Made by a program: the position numbers and the translations under genes. A model generated the notes under the pieces. It was not told where the DNA came from and did not search any database. It saw only the letters and a program-made list of their open reading frames with translations. Shown here in pieces: positions 11,662 to 22,317 of a stretch of 64,000 nucleotides of DNA. Source of the stretch: Phymorhynchus buccinoides (lineage: Eukaryota > Mollusca > Gastropoda > Neogastropoda > Raphitomidae); the NCBI GenBank assembly GCA_017654935.2, contig CM065683.1:2437173-2501172 (forward strand), given 5' to 3'. Position 1 is the first letter of the stretch; each line of letters begins with the position of its first letter.

Positions 11662-14600
11662 ATGACCGGCAACCACAACATCAAGACTGCATGCCTGGAG
11701 CCCAGTGGTAAGGATTTCACTTTTTCATCTAATTTAGCAGTGTAGTGGAGGACAGTGGAACCTCCCCAGTCACCACCACCCCCAACCCACCTGCTAGTTG
11801 CCACCAATTTAGCAAGTGTAGTTAGGACAGGAAACCCACTATCAGACCCACCACCCCCACCCCACCGTTATGACTCGTTCCCTACTTCGATGGGTGCAAT
11901 TTTCCCGCGTATACAAGAATTTCCTTCTTTTTAATTAGTCAACAAGACGATGTGGTCTACTGTATTTTTCAAACAGTTTAAAGTTAAGCATTGATAAAAA
12001 TTGTGAAAAAAGCAGCTAAATTACCTTAACTCAATTCTATCCCCATTATGATATGACTCGTAAACTCACGCCAACCGTATGTGCCCATTTACGAGTTAGG
12101 TGGCCATTAGAAAAGAGCAGGCACATGCCTTCTCTTTCACTGAAAAAAAATCTTACTCCAGCACCTCCGCCAAGGAGGAATAGCCGATTTGACAGCAAAA
12201 GTGATGTTGTGATCTCTGAAAAGGGTGTTTTCCTGATCTTGACATGTTTCTTGCCACAAACTTCTCCAGCAAAGGTATACATCACCACCATCACCCTCAT
12301 CCCCATCCCCCTCATCATCAACAGCACATTTTACAGCTAGAGTTTCCCTCTCTTTCCCAGGCGGTGCAGCCTCCACCTGTCCGCGAGGGTGTGGAGACTC
12401 GGGTGGCATCCAAGTTGGCATTCTGGGAGAGGATCCGGGCGACAAGGGAGACCTTCGACCAGCGGCTGGAGGACGAGGAGGACCTGCAGTACGCCGTCCG
12501 CTGCTTCATCATCGGCGTGGAGGAGGCGCGCTGGCGACTTGAGCTGGAGCAGTATTTTTCATGGTCCAAGGAAGCCAGCAGTTGGTGGGAGCTGAAGGCC
12601 GACGCGGACTTTCTCGCCGATCAGTGTCTGGAGTCCGCCGACGACACCTTGGGGCAGTCCCTAAGAAGGGCCCAGACACTGATGCAGCAAGGTAGGGGGT
12701 GCTGGTTGTCATTGTTCACCTCCCTCTCTTTGTGGTTATAGATGTTGTGACAGGCAGGGCCCAGTCACTGATGCAGCAAGGTAGGGGGTGCTGGTTGTCA
12801 TTGTTCACCTCCCTCTCTTTGTGGTTATAGATGTTGTCAGTGATGATTCTAGAGCGCGTCCTGGGCGAAATCGCGCGAAATTTACGCTGATGACGCCTAA
12901 ATGAAAAGCCAGTGCGTCCCCTATGACGCTAGAAAAAAAATGAGGACGCGTTTTTAAACCACCAGTGCGACATTACAAAATTGCACTGCTGCTTTGCGTA
13001 TAGTCAGTAAGCCGGAAATGAATAATCCCCTTTCGCGCTCGCCATTGGACGTCAATGCTTTATCACGAGTTGAGTCTTATGAGTGGAGCGCGTCCGAGTG
13101 AGAAGATGGATTTAGTGAGAGGTCTGGTGTTGTGGCAATCATGAAGCGAACATCAACACTGTTTGATTATGCGTTCCAGAAACAAAAAAAAACAAAAGGT
13201 GGGGGGGGGGGGGGGGGGTGGTGGGGGTTTTTTTTCATCCAAAACATACAACAGTGTCTGACTTAGAAGAATTTGGGCAAACATCTCGATCTGTTGTGAA
13301 TGAAGATACGGCTGCAGTAGAAGATTCGGGGCCAACATCCACTGATCCAGTGACAATGAACTTGAATTTGCTGACGCACGTGGCGATGGTCATAAGGAGG
13401 TTCAAAACAAAGCCAGTGCCAGTGGTGGTAGGCCTAATACTCACATCAAAACAAGAACCTTTCAGAAAGACTGGCTTATAAAATGGCCGTGGTTAGAAAA
13501 CCGAGATGACGGCATGAGGTGCTTGTTTTGTATCAAACTGGGACCCCATTTTTTTTTACCATGAAGAGTCCCTAGGACTCTCTTTTTTCATATTTAGGGG
13601 TCCTTGGACACCCTTTTCTAAAAGTCTAGAATCATCACTGTGTTGTGACAGGCATGGCCCAGTCACTGATGCAGCAAGGTAGGGGGTGCTGGTTGTCATT
13701 GTTCACCTCCCTCTCTTTGTGGTTATAGATGTTGTGACAGGCAGGGCCCAGTCACTGATGCAGCAAGGTAGGGGGTGCTGGTTGTCATTGTTCACCTCCC
13801 TCTCTTTGTGGTTATAGATGTTGTGACAGGCATGCCCCGTCCATTTTAGAGGAATAGGGGGGGGGGGGGGACTTGGCTATGGCAGGTCATCCCACTTTTT
13901 TCTGCTGCTACCAGTAAGCGGATTTTAATATGTTTAAAATCCATTTTAAACATCCTCAGCCTGGACACAGGCCATCATGTTGGGAGTTTTAATGGCAACA
14001 GATAGTGGGTCGATCCTGGCGGTACTGCAATACCAGGAAACCAGTACGTCCCAAACTTTTAAGCGATGAAGATGAGGCACATAACTCCTCAAGACCCGTC
14101 ATGCAGCGTATCCAACATGACTTGATTTTATGATACGGTAAAAACAAAATCCAAATGTGAAGGGAGTGAAGTCATTTCCAAGGGCAATGCCTTCTTCAAT
14201 CCATCGACTGATTATGACAAGATTAGTGTGATTAGCTGTGCCGGTCAGGGTTTGTCCATGGGGGCCGCTACGGTAGCCGGATTGGCCTGACCCAAGTCAT
14301 GAAACGCTAGGGAGACCTAAAATTCTTAGTTCTTTTGGTTTCTGTTGATTTTTAATTCTTTTTATTTTTCTTCCTGCACAACGCTGTATAATTGTCGGGA
14401 GGGACAGCTCGGCGTCAACGACGTGATTCAGTTTGTCATCATAACGTAAACTGAACTGATTTTATGTGACAAGTTCTGTGCCGTTTGTGGCTGTCTTTGC
14501 AGGGCAGCTAGAGAGAGAGAGAGAGGCCAAGAGGCACACAACTATTATCAAGGCCAGTACAGTGGATACCTCCCTACTAAGACCCTCCTATGAAGACCAG

Positions 14601-17600
14601 GCATTGCCCTTCTTCAGGGATGCACCGAGGATGAGAATAGGTCTATGACCGGGGCCTTGGGAAATCACTGCTGCTTTGTGAGCATGAAGATTACCTCCGT
14701 TATGCAACCCCCCCCTTCAGACCTTATTTTGAATAGGTCTATGACCGGGGCCTTGGGAAATCACTGCTGCTTTGTGAGCATGAAGATTACCTCCGTTATG
14801 CAACCCCCCCCTTCAGACCTTATTTTGGATGTCTTTTCAAGGCCTTGATTGGGAGGTTCCACTGTAGCTTCTCAGGTCATATGATTCATGCTGAAACTGT
14901 GTGTGGTGTGCGCGCAGCAGAACAGGTAGTGGGGTGGGTCTTGCAGGGGGGTGGAGGGGGGGGGAGAGGATGAGGCACGCCATCACTGTCAAAGCCGGTA
15001 TCTACATAAAGCGTATTCGACCTAGCACTGCCACTGTGTTTGTGATTTCCACTGCCGTGTCCGTGTGATGTGGTTTCATGCTGTACAACGGTGTTTGTTA
15101 TGTTGATGGCAGGCTTGATGGAGGTGGAGGTGCTGGCAGAGAGGAGGAGGGAGGCGGACAGGCTGCGACAAGAGGCGGCAGCGCTCGCAGCAAGGCAGGC
15201 CGTCCACCAGCCTGCTGGAGCAGAGGCCGACAGCGAGCGCGAGGAGCAGAGGTCTGGGCCAGAGGGGCTGCCCCAAGATGCAGGTATGTGTGTGTGTGTC
15301 TGGGTCAGTGTGATTGATGAATGGTTTTTAGCAAATGTACATGGCCTTTGTTGTCGATGGGGCTATAATATTAATCTTAACCCTTAGCACGCTGCACTTT
15401 TTATGACCGTTCCGTACTTGTACACTTGCATTTCTTTTTGAGGCGGTAGAGAAACGCTACTACAACCCGCTTGATTAAAAATGCAGACTTGATTATTGGA
15501 ATAATAATAAATAAATGATTGAGGATAGTTTTGATACTAAGTATTTTGTTGTCCGTGTATGTTTTGTTGTTGGGAAAAAAAAAAAAGAAGCGAAATCAAC
15601 AAAGCGAAAGTATTGACTTACTGTTTCGGCACCAAAACCTAAGAATTTATGATTTAAGCGAACATCGATGATAATTTCCAGTAGGAAAGCTTTGCCAACA
15701 CGAAAATCCGCCATATTTGATATAGGGAACTTTTTTTTCTGACTGATTGAAACTTTGAAAAATTCAATACAACTAAAAAAAAAATGGCGCTTGCCCACCT
15801 CCCCCCCCCCCCAGGAAGAGACAGAAGCAGCCGAGCCTCGTTCTGAAGCTAAAAGTGAGGTAGTTTCTATTATTAGTAACAGAAATAAGGTCCGTGAAGC
15901 ATTGATTTTGAGCACCCCTCCGTGGGTGCATGAATGCGCCTGCAGCTACAAGGGAGACTATCGGCTCAGCGACTGAATGCGCCTGCAGCTGCAGGGGAAA
16001 CTATCGGCTCGGCGACTGAATGCGCCTGCAGCCAGAGGGGAGACTATTTACTCGGCGACTGAATGCGCCTGCAGCTACAGGGGAGACTATCGGCTCAGCG
16101 ACTGAATGCGCCTGCAGCTGCAGGGGTGAGGACATTGCTCTGCGACACAGGGCGTCTGCAGCTGCAGGGGAAAGTATCGGCTCTGCGACACAGGGCGCCT
16201 GCAGCTGCAGGGGAGAGTATCTACTCGGCGACACAGTGCACCTGCAGCGTGCTAAAGGTTAAGCTTAATTTTTAGCAAAAGTATTTTGACCATAAAACTT
16301 TGATCTTGTTTGACCTTGTGTTTTTATCCCTTGTTAGAACGTGGTGTAGTTTGGGGCTTTAGGACCAGCCATAAACATACGATTCGGATCTGAATGTGAA
16401 GCGATATTCACGATGTGAGTTATGAATCATATGAAATGCTTCCGTCTAAACAACTTCTGCTACTTTCGCTCTCTATACTCAAGTCGAGCCATGGGGCTTT
16501 AGGACCAGCCATAAACATACGATTCGGATCTGAATGCGAAGCGATATTCACGATGTGAGTCATGAATCGTATGAAATGCTTCCGTCTAAACAACTTCTGC
16601 TACTTTCGCTCTCTATACTCAAGTCGAGCCATGGGGCTTTAGGACCAGCCATAAACATACGATTCGGATCTGAATGCGAAGCGATATTCACCATGTGAGT
16701 CATGAATCCTATTAAATGCTTCCGTCTAAACAACTTCTGCTACTTTCGCTCTCTATACTCAAGTCGAGCCATGGGGCTTTAGGACCAGCCATAAACATAC
16801 GATTCGGATCTGAATGCGAAGCGATATTCACCATGTGAGTCATGAATCCTATTAAATGCTTCCGTCTAAACAACTTCTGCTACTTTCGCTCTCTATACTC
16901 AAGTCGAGCCATGGGGCTTTAGGACCAGCCATAAACATACGATTCGGATCTGAATGCGAAGCGATATTCACCATGTGAGTCATGAATCGTATGAAATGCT
17001 TCCGTCTAAACAACTTCTGCTACTTTCGCTCTCTATACTCAAGTCGAGCCAATATCTGAATTTCTTGTGATTCATAATTTAATTCGTAATCTTAATCATG
17101 AATACGATGTCATTATCGCATTACATTAGAGCGAATCCATGTATAGTGGCTGGGCCTTAAGTGGTGTGTTGTGTGGATGGCCCTGAAATGGTGTGTTGTG
17201 TGGATGGCCCTTAAAGACCCACCACGTCACGTATCGAAACATGGGTTTTTCCCCTCTAATAGCTGGTAAGAACTATTAAGAAGTCGCTAAGCATTAAGAG
17301 GGAATGTGACGCGTGATGTGGGGGGTCTATAAGTGGTGTGCTGTGTGTGGCTGAGCCTTAAGTGTGTGTGTATATTGTGGTGTGTGGCTGTTTGTGAAGT
17401 GGTGAGTTGTGTAGATTGGCCTAAGTATGTGTGTTGTGTTGTGTGTGGATAGGCCTTAAGTGGAGTCGCTGTGCTGTGTGTAGTTGTGTCTGTAGGTGGT
17501 AGTGAAGTGAAGCTGGGCCTGTGTGTGTGTTGTGCTGTGTGTGAACTGTGCCTTAAGTTGTGTGTTGTGTGTGTGTGAGCCTTAAGTGGTGTGTTGTGGT

Positions 17601-18318
17601 GTGTGTGCTTGTTTTTAAGTGTGTGTGTGTGTGTGGGCCTTAAGTGGTGTGTGTGTGTGTTGTGTGTGGATGGCCCTTAAATGGTGTGTTGTGTTGTGAG
17701 TTGATGGCCCTTAAGTACTGTGCTGTAATGTAGGCTAGGCCCACACGTGTGTGCTGTGTCAATATGGCCCTATATGGGTGTGGTGTGCTAGTGAGTGGAT
17801 GGGCCTTTAGTGGTGTGTTGATGCTGGTGTGGATGATTATAAAGTGTTGTGGTGTGCTGTGTGTGGCTGTGTGTGTAGTGTGTTTAGTACTGTGCGTTGC
17901 TGTGGTGTTGTGGTGTGGTGTGTGTGTGATGTGAGTGGCTGCTTGGGTGTGTGTTGTGTGTGTCTGTGGCCTGTAGGTGGTGTGTTTGTGGTGTGTGTGG
18001 ATGGCCCTTAAGTGGTGTGTTGTGCTGTGGCGTGGCGTGTCCTTAAGTGGTGTGTTGTGTGTGGTGTGCTTTAAGTGTTGTGTTGTGCTGTGTCAGTGTG
18101 AGTGTGTGATGTGTTGTGTGGTGTGTCGTGTGTGTGGGTGTCCTTAAGTGTGTGTGCTGTGTGTGGCTGGTGTTAAGTGGTGTGTGTGTGTGTGGATTGT
18201 AAGTGGTGTGTTGTGCTGTGTGTGTGTGGGTGTGAAGTGGTGGTGGTGTGCTGTGTGTGTGAGTGTGGGTGTGTGGTGTGTTGTGCTGTGTGTGGCTGGG
18301 TGTGGGGTGGGTGTGGGT

Positions 18319-18350
<32 letters not shown>

Positions 18351-18438
18351 GTGTTGTGTGTGTGTGTGTGGTGGTACGTGTTGTGTGTGTGTGTGGTGTG
18401 TGTGTGTGTGTGTTTGGGATGAACCTGTGTGTGGTGTG

Positions 18439-18478
<40 letters not shown>

Positions 18479-18562
18479 TTGTGTGTGTGTGTGTGTGCCT
18501 TAAGTGTGTGTGCTGTGTGTGTGCATGTGTGTGTGTGTGTGTGTGTGTGGGCATGTGGTGTG

Positions 18563-18593
<31 letters not shown>

Positions 18594-19280
18594 GTGTGAT
18601 GTGTTGTGTGTGTGCTGTGTTGTGTGTGGTGTGTGTGTGTGTGCTGTGCCTTAAGTGTGTGTGTGGTGTGTGTGTGTGTGTGTAGTGTGGTGTGTGTGTG
18701 TGTGTGTGAGTACGGTGTTAAGTGGTGTGTGTGTGTGTGTGGGCCATGTGGTGTGTGTGTGTGGAGTGTGTGTGTGTGTGTGTGTGTGTTGTGGTGTGTG
18801 TGTGTGTGTGGCCCTTAAGTGTGTGTGTGTGTGTGTGGAGTGTTTGTGTGTGTGTGTGTGTGTGTGTGTGGATGGTGTGTGGTGTGTGTGCTGTGTGTGG
18901 ATGGCCAGTGTGTGTGTGTTGTGTGTGTGCTGTGTGTTGTGTTGTGTGTGTGTGTGTGTGTGGTGTGTGTGTGGCTGGCCTTGTCGTGTGTTGTGTGTGT
19001 GTTAAAGTGTGTGTCACATTTGTGTGTGCTGGTGTGTGTGTGTGTGTGTGGTTGGGTGGTGTGTGGTGTGTGTGTGTGGTTGTGCCTGTGGTGTGTTGTG
19101 TGTGGCTGTGTGTGGTGTGGTGTGTGTGTGTGTGTTAGTTGTGTGTTTTGTGTGTGTGGTGTTAAGTGTGTGTGTGTGTGTGTGTGTTGTGTGTGATGTG
19201 GGGTGTAGTGTGTTGTGTGTGTGTCGTGTGTGGTAATGTGGTGTGTGTTGTGTGTGTTGTGGTGTGTGTTTGGTGGTGTG

Positions 19281-19312
<32 letters not shown>

Positions 19313-19567
19313 CTGGCCCTTGTGTTGTGTGTGTGTGTGTGTTGTGGTGTTGTGTGTGTTATGTGTGTGTGTATGTGTGTGCTGGTGTTGTGGTGTGTGT
19401 TGTGTTGCTGGTGTGTACGTGTGTGTGTGCTGTGTGTGGTGGCCCTTAAGTGCGTGTGTTGTGTGTGCTCTGGGCGTGAAGTGTGTGTGTGTGTGTGTGT
19501 GTGGGTGTGTGTGTGTGTGTGTGTGTGGATGTGTGTGTGGTGTGTGTGTGTGTGTGTGTGCCACAGT

Positions 19568-19606
<39 letters not shown>

Positions 19607-21762
19607 TAGTGTTGTGTGTGTGTGTGTTAAGTGGTGTGCTGTGTGTGGCTGTTAAGTGGTGTGTTGTGTGGCTGGAAATTGTGTGTGTGTGTTGTGCGTG
19701 TGTGCGTGGAGGTGCTTTGGTGTGCTGTGTGTGGCTGGCCGTGTGTGTGTGCTGTGTGTGGCTGGCCCTGCGTGTGTGTGTTGTGTGTGTGTTGTGCTGT
19801 GTGGTGTTGTGTGTTGTGTGGTGTGCTGTGTGTAAGTGGTGTGTTGTGTGTTGTGGGCGTGTGGTGTGGTGTGTGTGTGTAGTGGTATGTGGTGTGTGTG
19901 TGTGGCTGTGCGTTGCGCGTGTGTGTGTGTGTGGCTGGGTCTGTATGTGGCGTGTTGTGCTGTGTGTGTGTGTGTTTTAGTGGCGTGCATGTGTGGCTGG
20001 CCCTTGCTGGTTTGTGTGGTTTGCCCTGAAGTCTGTTGTTGTGTGTGTGATGGGATGAAAAATTTATGTGTGTGCTGTTGTGTGTTGTGTGTAAAGTGTG
20101 TGTGTGTTGTATTGTGTGGTGGTGTTTGTGTATCTGTGTTGTGTGTGTCTGTATGTGAGTGGAGTGGTGTGTTTGTGTGTGGTCTTCTTGTTGGTTGTGT
20201 GTGTTGTGTTGTGTGTCTGGCCCTTATTAGTGTGTGTTGTGTGTTTATGAAAGCGAGAGAGAGAGTGCAGTGTTGTGTTTGTGTGGCTGGGCGTGTTTGC
20301 GTGTTGAGTGGGTGTGTGTGGTGTGTGTAAGTATGTGTGTGTGTGTGTGTGTGGTTGGTGTGGTGTGTGGTGTGTGTGGTGTTGTGTGTGTGCGCAATTG
20401 TGTGTGTGTGTGTGTGTGTGTGGCTGGGCCTTAAGTGGTGTGTTGTGTAGTGTCTGGGCGCTGTGTGGTGTGTGGTGCTGTGTGTGGGGCCCTGAAGTGG
20501 TGTTGTGTGTGTGTGTGGCCCCCCAGTGTGTGCATGCGTGTGTGTGTTGCCTTGTGTGGTGTGTGTGTGTGTTGTGTGTGTGTGTGTGTGTGTGTGTGTG
20601 GCTGTGTGTGTGTCTGTGTGTGTGTTGGTGTGTGGCTGGGCCTTAAGTGTGTGTGTTGCGTAAGTGTGTGGCTGGGCCTTAAGTGGTGTGTGTTGTGTGG
20701 AAGTGAGGACCTTTTTGTGTGGTGTTGTGTGTGGCTGGGCCTTAAGTGGTGCGTGTTGTGTTGTGTGGCTGGGTCTTAAGTGGTGCGCTGTTGTGTCGTG
20801 TGTGGCATGTTTCTTAAGTGGTGCGTGTTGACTTGTGTGGCAAGTATGACTTAACTGTCAAGATGACTTACTGTCACGATGACTGGGCTTTAAGTGGTGA
20901 CGTGTTGTGTCCTGTGGCTGGGCTTTAAGTGATGCATTCTGTGAATTTTAACTGGGCTTAAGTGGTCTGTGGTGTTGTGTGTGACTTTGCCTTAACGTGC
21001 TGTGTTGTGTGTGACCTGACGACATCACTGGTATGATGTCGTTGTGTGTGGCTAGGAATTAACTGGTGATGTTGTGCTGTGTGTGGCTTTAACGCCTTAA
21101 GTGAGTGTGTATCCCCGTTGTGTGTGGCTGGGCCTTAAGTTGTGTGTTTTGTGTGTGGCATGGCCTTAAGTTGTGTGTTGTGTTGTGTGTGTGCAGATGC
21201 ACAGAGCCCTGTGCGGCGGGTGAGAAGGCCACGCAGACGACGTGTGGCACCCTACCCTCCCCGCCCACAGGGACAGCAGCAGAGGCAGCCTCAGTCTCCT
21301 CAGGCCCAGGCCACCTCTTCTTCCGCCCCCTCTTCTTCCGCCCCCTCTTCAGCACCTTCATCCCCCTCCGCCTCAGTGCCTCCCGCACCATCCGCGTCGG
21401 CTTCAGCATCCTCAGGCCCACCAACTCCGGTCCGTGCTCCAGGCAGGTCGCCATCCTCCTCGTCCTCTACTTCGTCATCCAGATCTTCAAGGACTCCCTC
21501 GTCGTCTGCATCCTCTCCATCCCCACCTTCACCATCAGCTGCTGACCTTTCTTCTTCTGCCCCATCTTCACCTGCCCCATCTTCACCTGCCCCTGCCCCT
21601 ACACCTGCCCCTGCCCCTACACCTGCCCGCTCCTTCTCCGCTGCTGCCCCGCCCTCATCCACCGATGTGCGTCGATCTGGCCGTCAGCGCAAGCAGCCAG
21701 GGTGGATGAGGAGTGGGGACTTTGAAATAACTCTCCCAGCAGCCAAGCGGAGGAGGACATAA
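11662..21762 (+). CDS. Predicted five-exon gene of unknown function (408 aa)
   Basis: Five exons join in phase: 11662-11707, 12162-12274, 12361-12691, 15113-15283 and 21197-21762. Every intron has GT...AG ends (donors GTAAGG, GTATAC, GTAGGG, GTATGT; acceptors ACTCCAG, TTCCCAG, GATGGCAG, TGTGCAG), intron phases are 1, 0, 1, 1, and the lengths sum to exactly 409 codons. Exon 3 is Trp-rich and charged (FWERIRATRETFDQRLEDEE, ARWRLELEQYFSWSKEASSW). Exon 4 is a likely coiled coil (VEVLAERRREADRLRQEAAA). Exon 5 starts very basic (VRRVRRPRRRRVAP), continues Ser/Pro/Ala-rich and ends RRSGRQRKQPGWMRSGDFE, which resembles the C-terminal tails of some Ty3/gypsy integrases (weak). I do not recognise the family. 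Exons 3-5 are the firmest. The first two are short, exon 2 contains an oddly hydrophobic stretch, and the start may lie in the gap. A 54-nt phase-1 exon at 14503-14556 is also possible. Confidence 0.5.
12754..13767 (+). other. Three candidate 27-nt mini-exons within the 89-bp repeat
   Basis: At 12754-12780, 13652-13678 and 13741-13767, a GTGACAG acceptor-like site precedes 27 nt and a CAAG|GTAGGG donor. Each is phase 1 in and phase 1 out, so inclusion would add nine residues (G-R/M-A-Q-S-L-M-Q-Q) to the RAQTLMQQ end of exon 3 without changing the frame. Whether they are spliced in is inference; the bases, spacing and phase are directly visible. Confidence 0.4.
12838..13640 (+). mobile_element. 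hAT-type DNA transposon, internally deleted (803 bp)
   Basis: Perfect 16-bp terminal inverted repeats, CAGTGATGATTCTAGA at 12838 and its reverse complement ending at 13640, start with CAG as hAT ends do. TGTTGT flanks both sides (12832-12837, 13641-13646), a 6-bp target duplication. The insertion splits the second 89-bp unit, giving an exact before/after reference. Inside, MKRTSTLFDYAFQKQKK begins at 13141. In another frame FQKDWLIKWPWLENRDDGMR then CLFC (about 13460-13530) matches the TTF-type zinc finger that opens ZMYM1/KIAA1586-like hAT transposases. The catalytic domain is missing and the frame is broken around a poly-G run (13201-13218), so it is non-autonomous. Confidence 0.85.
14636..14827. 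repeat. 96-bp tandem duplication
   Basis: Two near-identical copies, 14636-14731 and 14732-14827, starting AATAGGTCTATGACCGGGGC and ending in CAGACCTTATTTTG. It lies in intron 3 of the five-exon gene. Confidence 0.95.
15342..15382 (+). repeat. Dispersed repeat tail, copy 1
   Basis: GGCCTTTGTTGTCGATGGGG then CTATAATATTAATCTTAA. The same core recurs near 22258, 22684 and 27905, each ending in TTAATC-type sequence like the 3' tail of a retroposon. Confidence 0.65.
15383..15935. other. Intronic sequence, nothing recognised
   Basis: AT-rich, with poly-A and poly-C runs; part of intron 4 of the five-exon gene. A minus-strand frame of about 140 codons here has no recognisable domain. Confidence 0.4.
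15936..16250. repeat. 43-bp tandem repeat, about 7 copies
   Basis: Units begin GCGCCTGCAGCTGCAGGGGA at 15936, 15979, 16022, 16065, 16108, 16152 and 16195. Each includes CTGCAG (PstI-type palindrome) and TCGGCTC(A/G)GCGAC. The last copies change to CGACACAGG. Confidence 0.93.
16353..17050. repeat. 140-bp satellite, five tandem copies with an inverted motif
   Basis: Units of exactly 140 bp start GGGGCTTTAGGACCAGCCAT at 16353, 16493, 16633, 16773 and 16913 and differ at only a few sites. Each unit carries CATACGATTC and, about 40 bp later, its reverse complement GAATCGTATG, so a unit can form a hairpin. In units 3 and 4 the second arm has changed to GAATCCTATT, breaking the pairing. Confidence 0.95.
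17150..21190 (+). repeat. 4-kb degenerate TG-rich minisatellite
   Basis: TG-dominated sequence with a recurring phrase GGCTGGGCCTTAAGTGGTGT followed by GTTGTGT, spaced irregularly (roughly 35-60 bp) and interrupted by pure (TG) runs. It fills the 3' two thirds of intron 4 and runs directly into the GTGTGTGCAG acceptor at 21196. The G/T strand is the sense strand, so the pre-mRNA would be UG-rich over about 4 kb. Confidence 0.9.
17215..17328. mobile_element. Possible small MITE-like palindrome inside the TG-rich array
   Basis: AGACCCACCACGTCACG at 17215 is answered by CGTGATGTGGGGGGTCT ending at 17328, inverted with about three mismatches. The 114 bp between is unlike the surrounding TG repeat. 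It is bordered by CCTTAA-type sequence on the left. No coding capacity. Confidence 0.45.
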
Positions 21763-22257
21763 ACTCTTCATCTTAATATTCTAAAAGCAACAGCTCTGTA
21801 AATATCAGGTAGGGGGATAAGGTATTTTTTATTGTTTACAATATTTTTCGGTATATTTTTCATTCATCGACATACCCGGTTAACAGACTCCAGGGGTCAT
21901 CCCAACAGCCAAAGTGTTTAAATAAATTTTTATTATAAGTTCAACAGGACATAATTGTACATAAATACATTAACGACGGAATGATCAACAAGCTTTGAGC
22001 TTAAAGCGTGTTCACTGTCAACATGAATATTACATATTATGACTATTAAAAAAATATAAGATATATTAGTCAACACTGGTACAAGTGCATCAGCTAGGGA
22101 TGAGAACATTATGTGTCTGACCGGTTTTTTTATTACCCCGCCAAGTGCGCTAGCCACACTCCGACTTCGGAGGATTTTGGGAGACTGATGATGTTATGTA
22201 TGCTAAGAGCTTGTCATGGCTAAACAACAAATCCCCGCATAACTAGTTAACTAATTA
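21763..22257. other. 3' region of the five-exon gene, then AT-rich DNA
   Basis: A candidate polyadenylation signal AATAAA lies at 21921-21926, about 160 bp after the stop codon at 21760-21762. No other gene seen. Confidence 0.5.
21921..21926 (+). promoter_or_regulatory. Candidate polyadenylation signal
   Basis: AATAAA, 158 bp downstream of the predicted stop codon of the five-exon gene, in AT-rich sequence. Position and strand fit a 3' UTR end; no transcript evidence is available here. Confidence 0.4.
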
Positions 22258-22309
22258 ATGGCCTTTTGTTGTCGACGGGGCTGTAATTTTAATCATAATC
22301 TTAATCATA
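22258..22309 (+). repeat. Dispersed repeat tail, copy 2
   Basis: ATGGCCTTTTGTTGTCGACGG then a tail TTTTAATCATAATCTTAATC. Same family as at 15342, 22684 and 27905. Confidence 0.65.
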
Positions 22310-22317
22310 ATGAATGG

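Larger units (their letters stand above)
12668..13832 (+). repeat. 89-bp tandem repeat spanning an exon-intron junction, four copies
   Basis: Units start at 12668, 12757, 13655 and 13744, each 89 bp and nearly identical. The first covers the last 24 nt of exon 3 (GGGCCCAGACACTGATGCAG then CAAG) plus its GTAGGG donor and 65 bp of intron ending GTTATAGATGTTGTGACAGG. The second unit is split by the hAT element at 12838-13640. Each later unit brings a pyrimidine-rich tract, a GACAG acceptor-like site and the duplicated donor. Confidence 0.95.

Noticed and set aside
11064..11807. Long frames spanning the N gap.
   Set aside because: They exist only because N does not create stops.
12754..12780. 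Assembly duplication as the sole explanation of the 89-bp repeat.
   Set aside because: A hAT element with its own target duplication sits inside one unit and the copies carry small differences (GGCATGGCCC against GGCAGGGCCC), which argues for real, separate copies, although long reads would settle it.
15936..17050. Regular repeat arrays considered as CRISPR.
   Set aside because: Units abut directly with no unique spacers, and the context is clearly eukaryotic.
18144..20779. Many overlapping frames of 60-250 codons rich in Cys/Val or Thr/His.
   Set aside because: They are translations of TG/CA repeats in several frames and both strands; no codon preference, domain or start context supports them.
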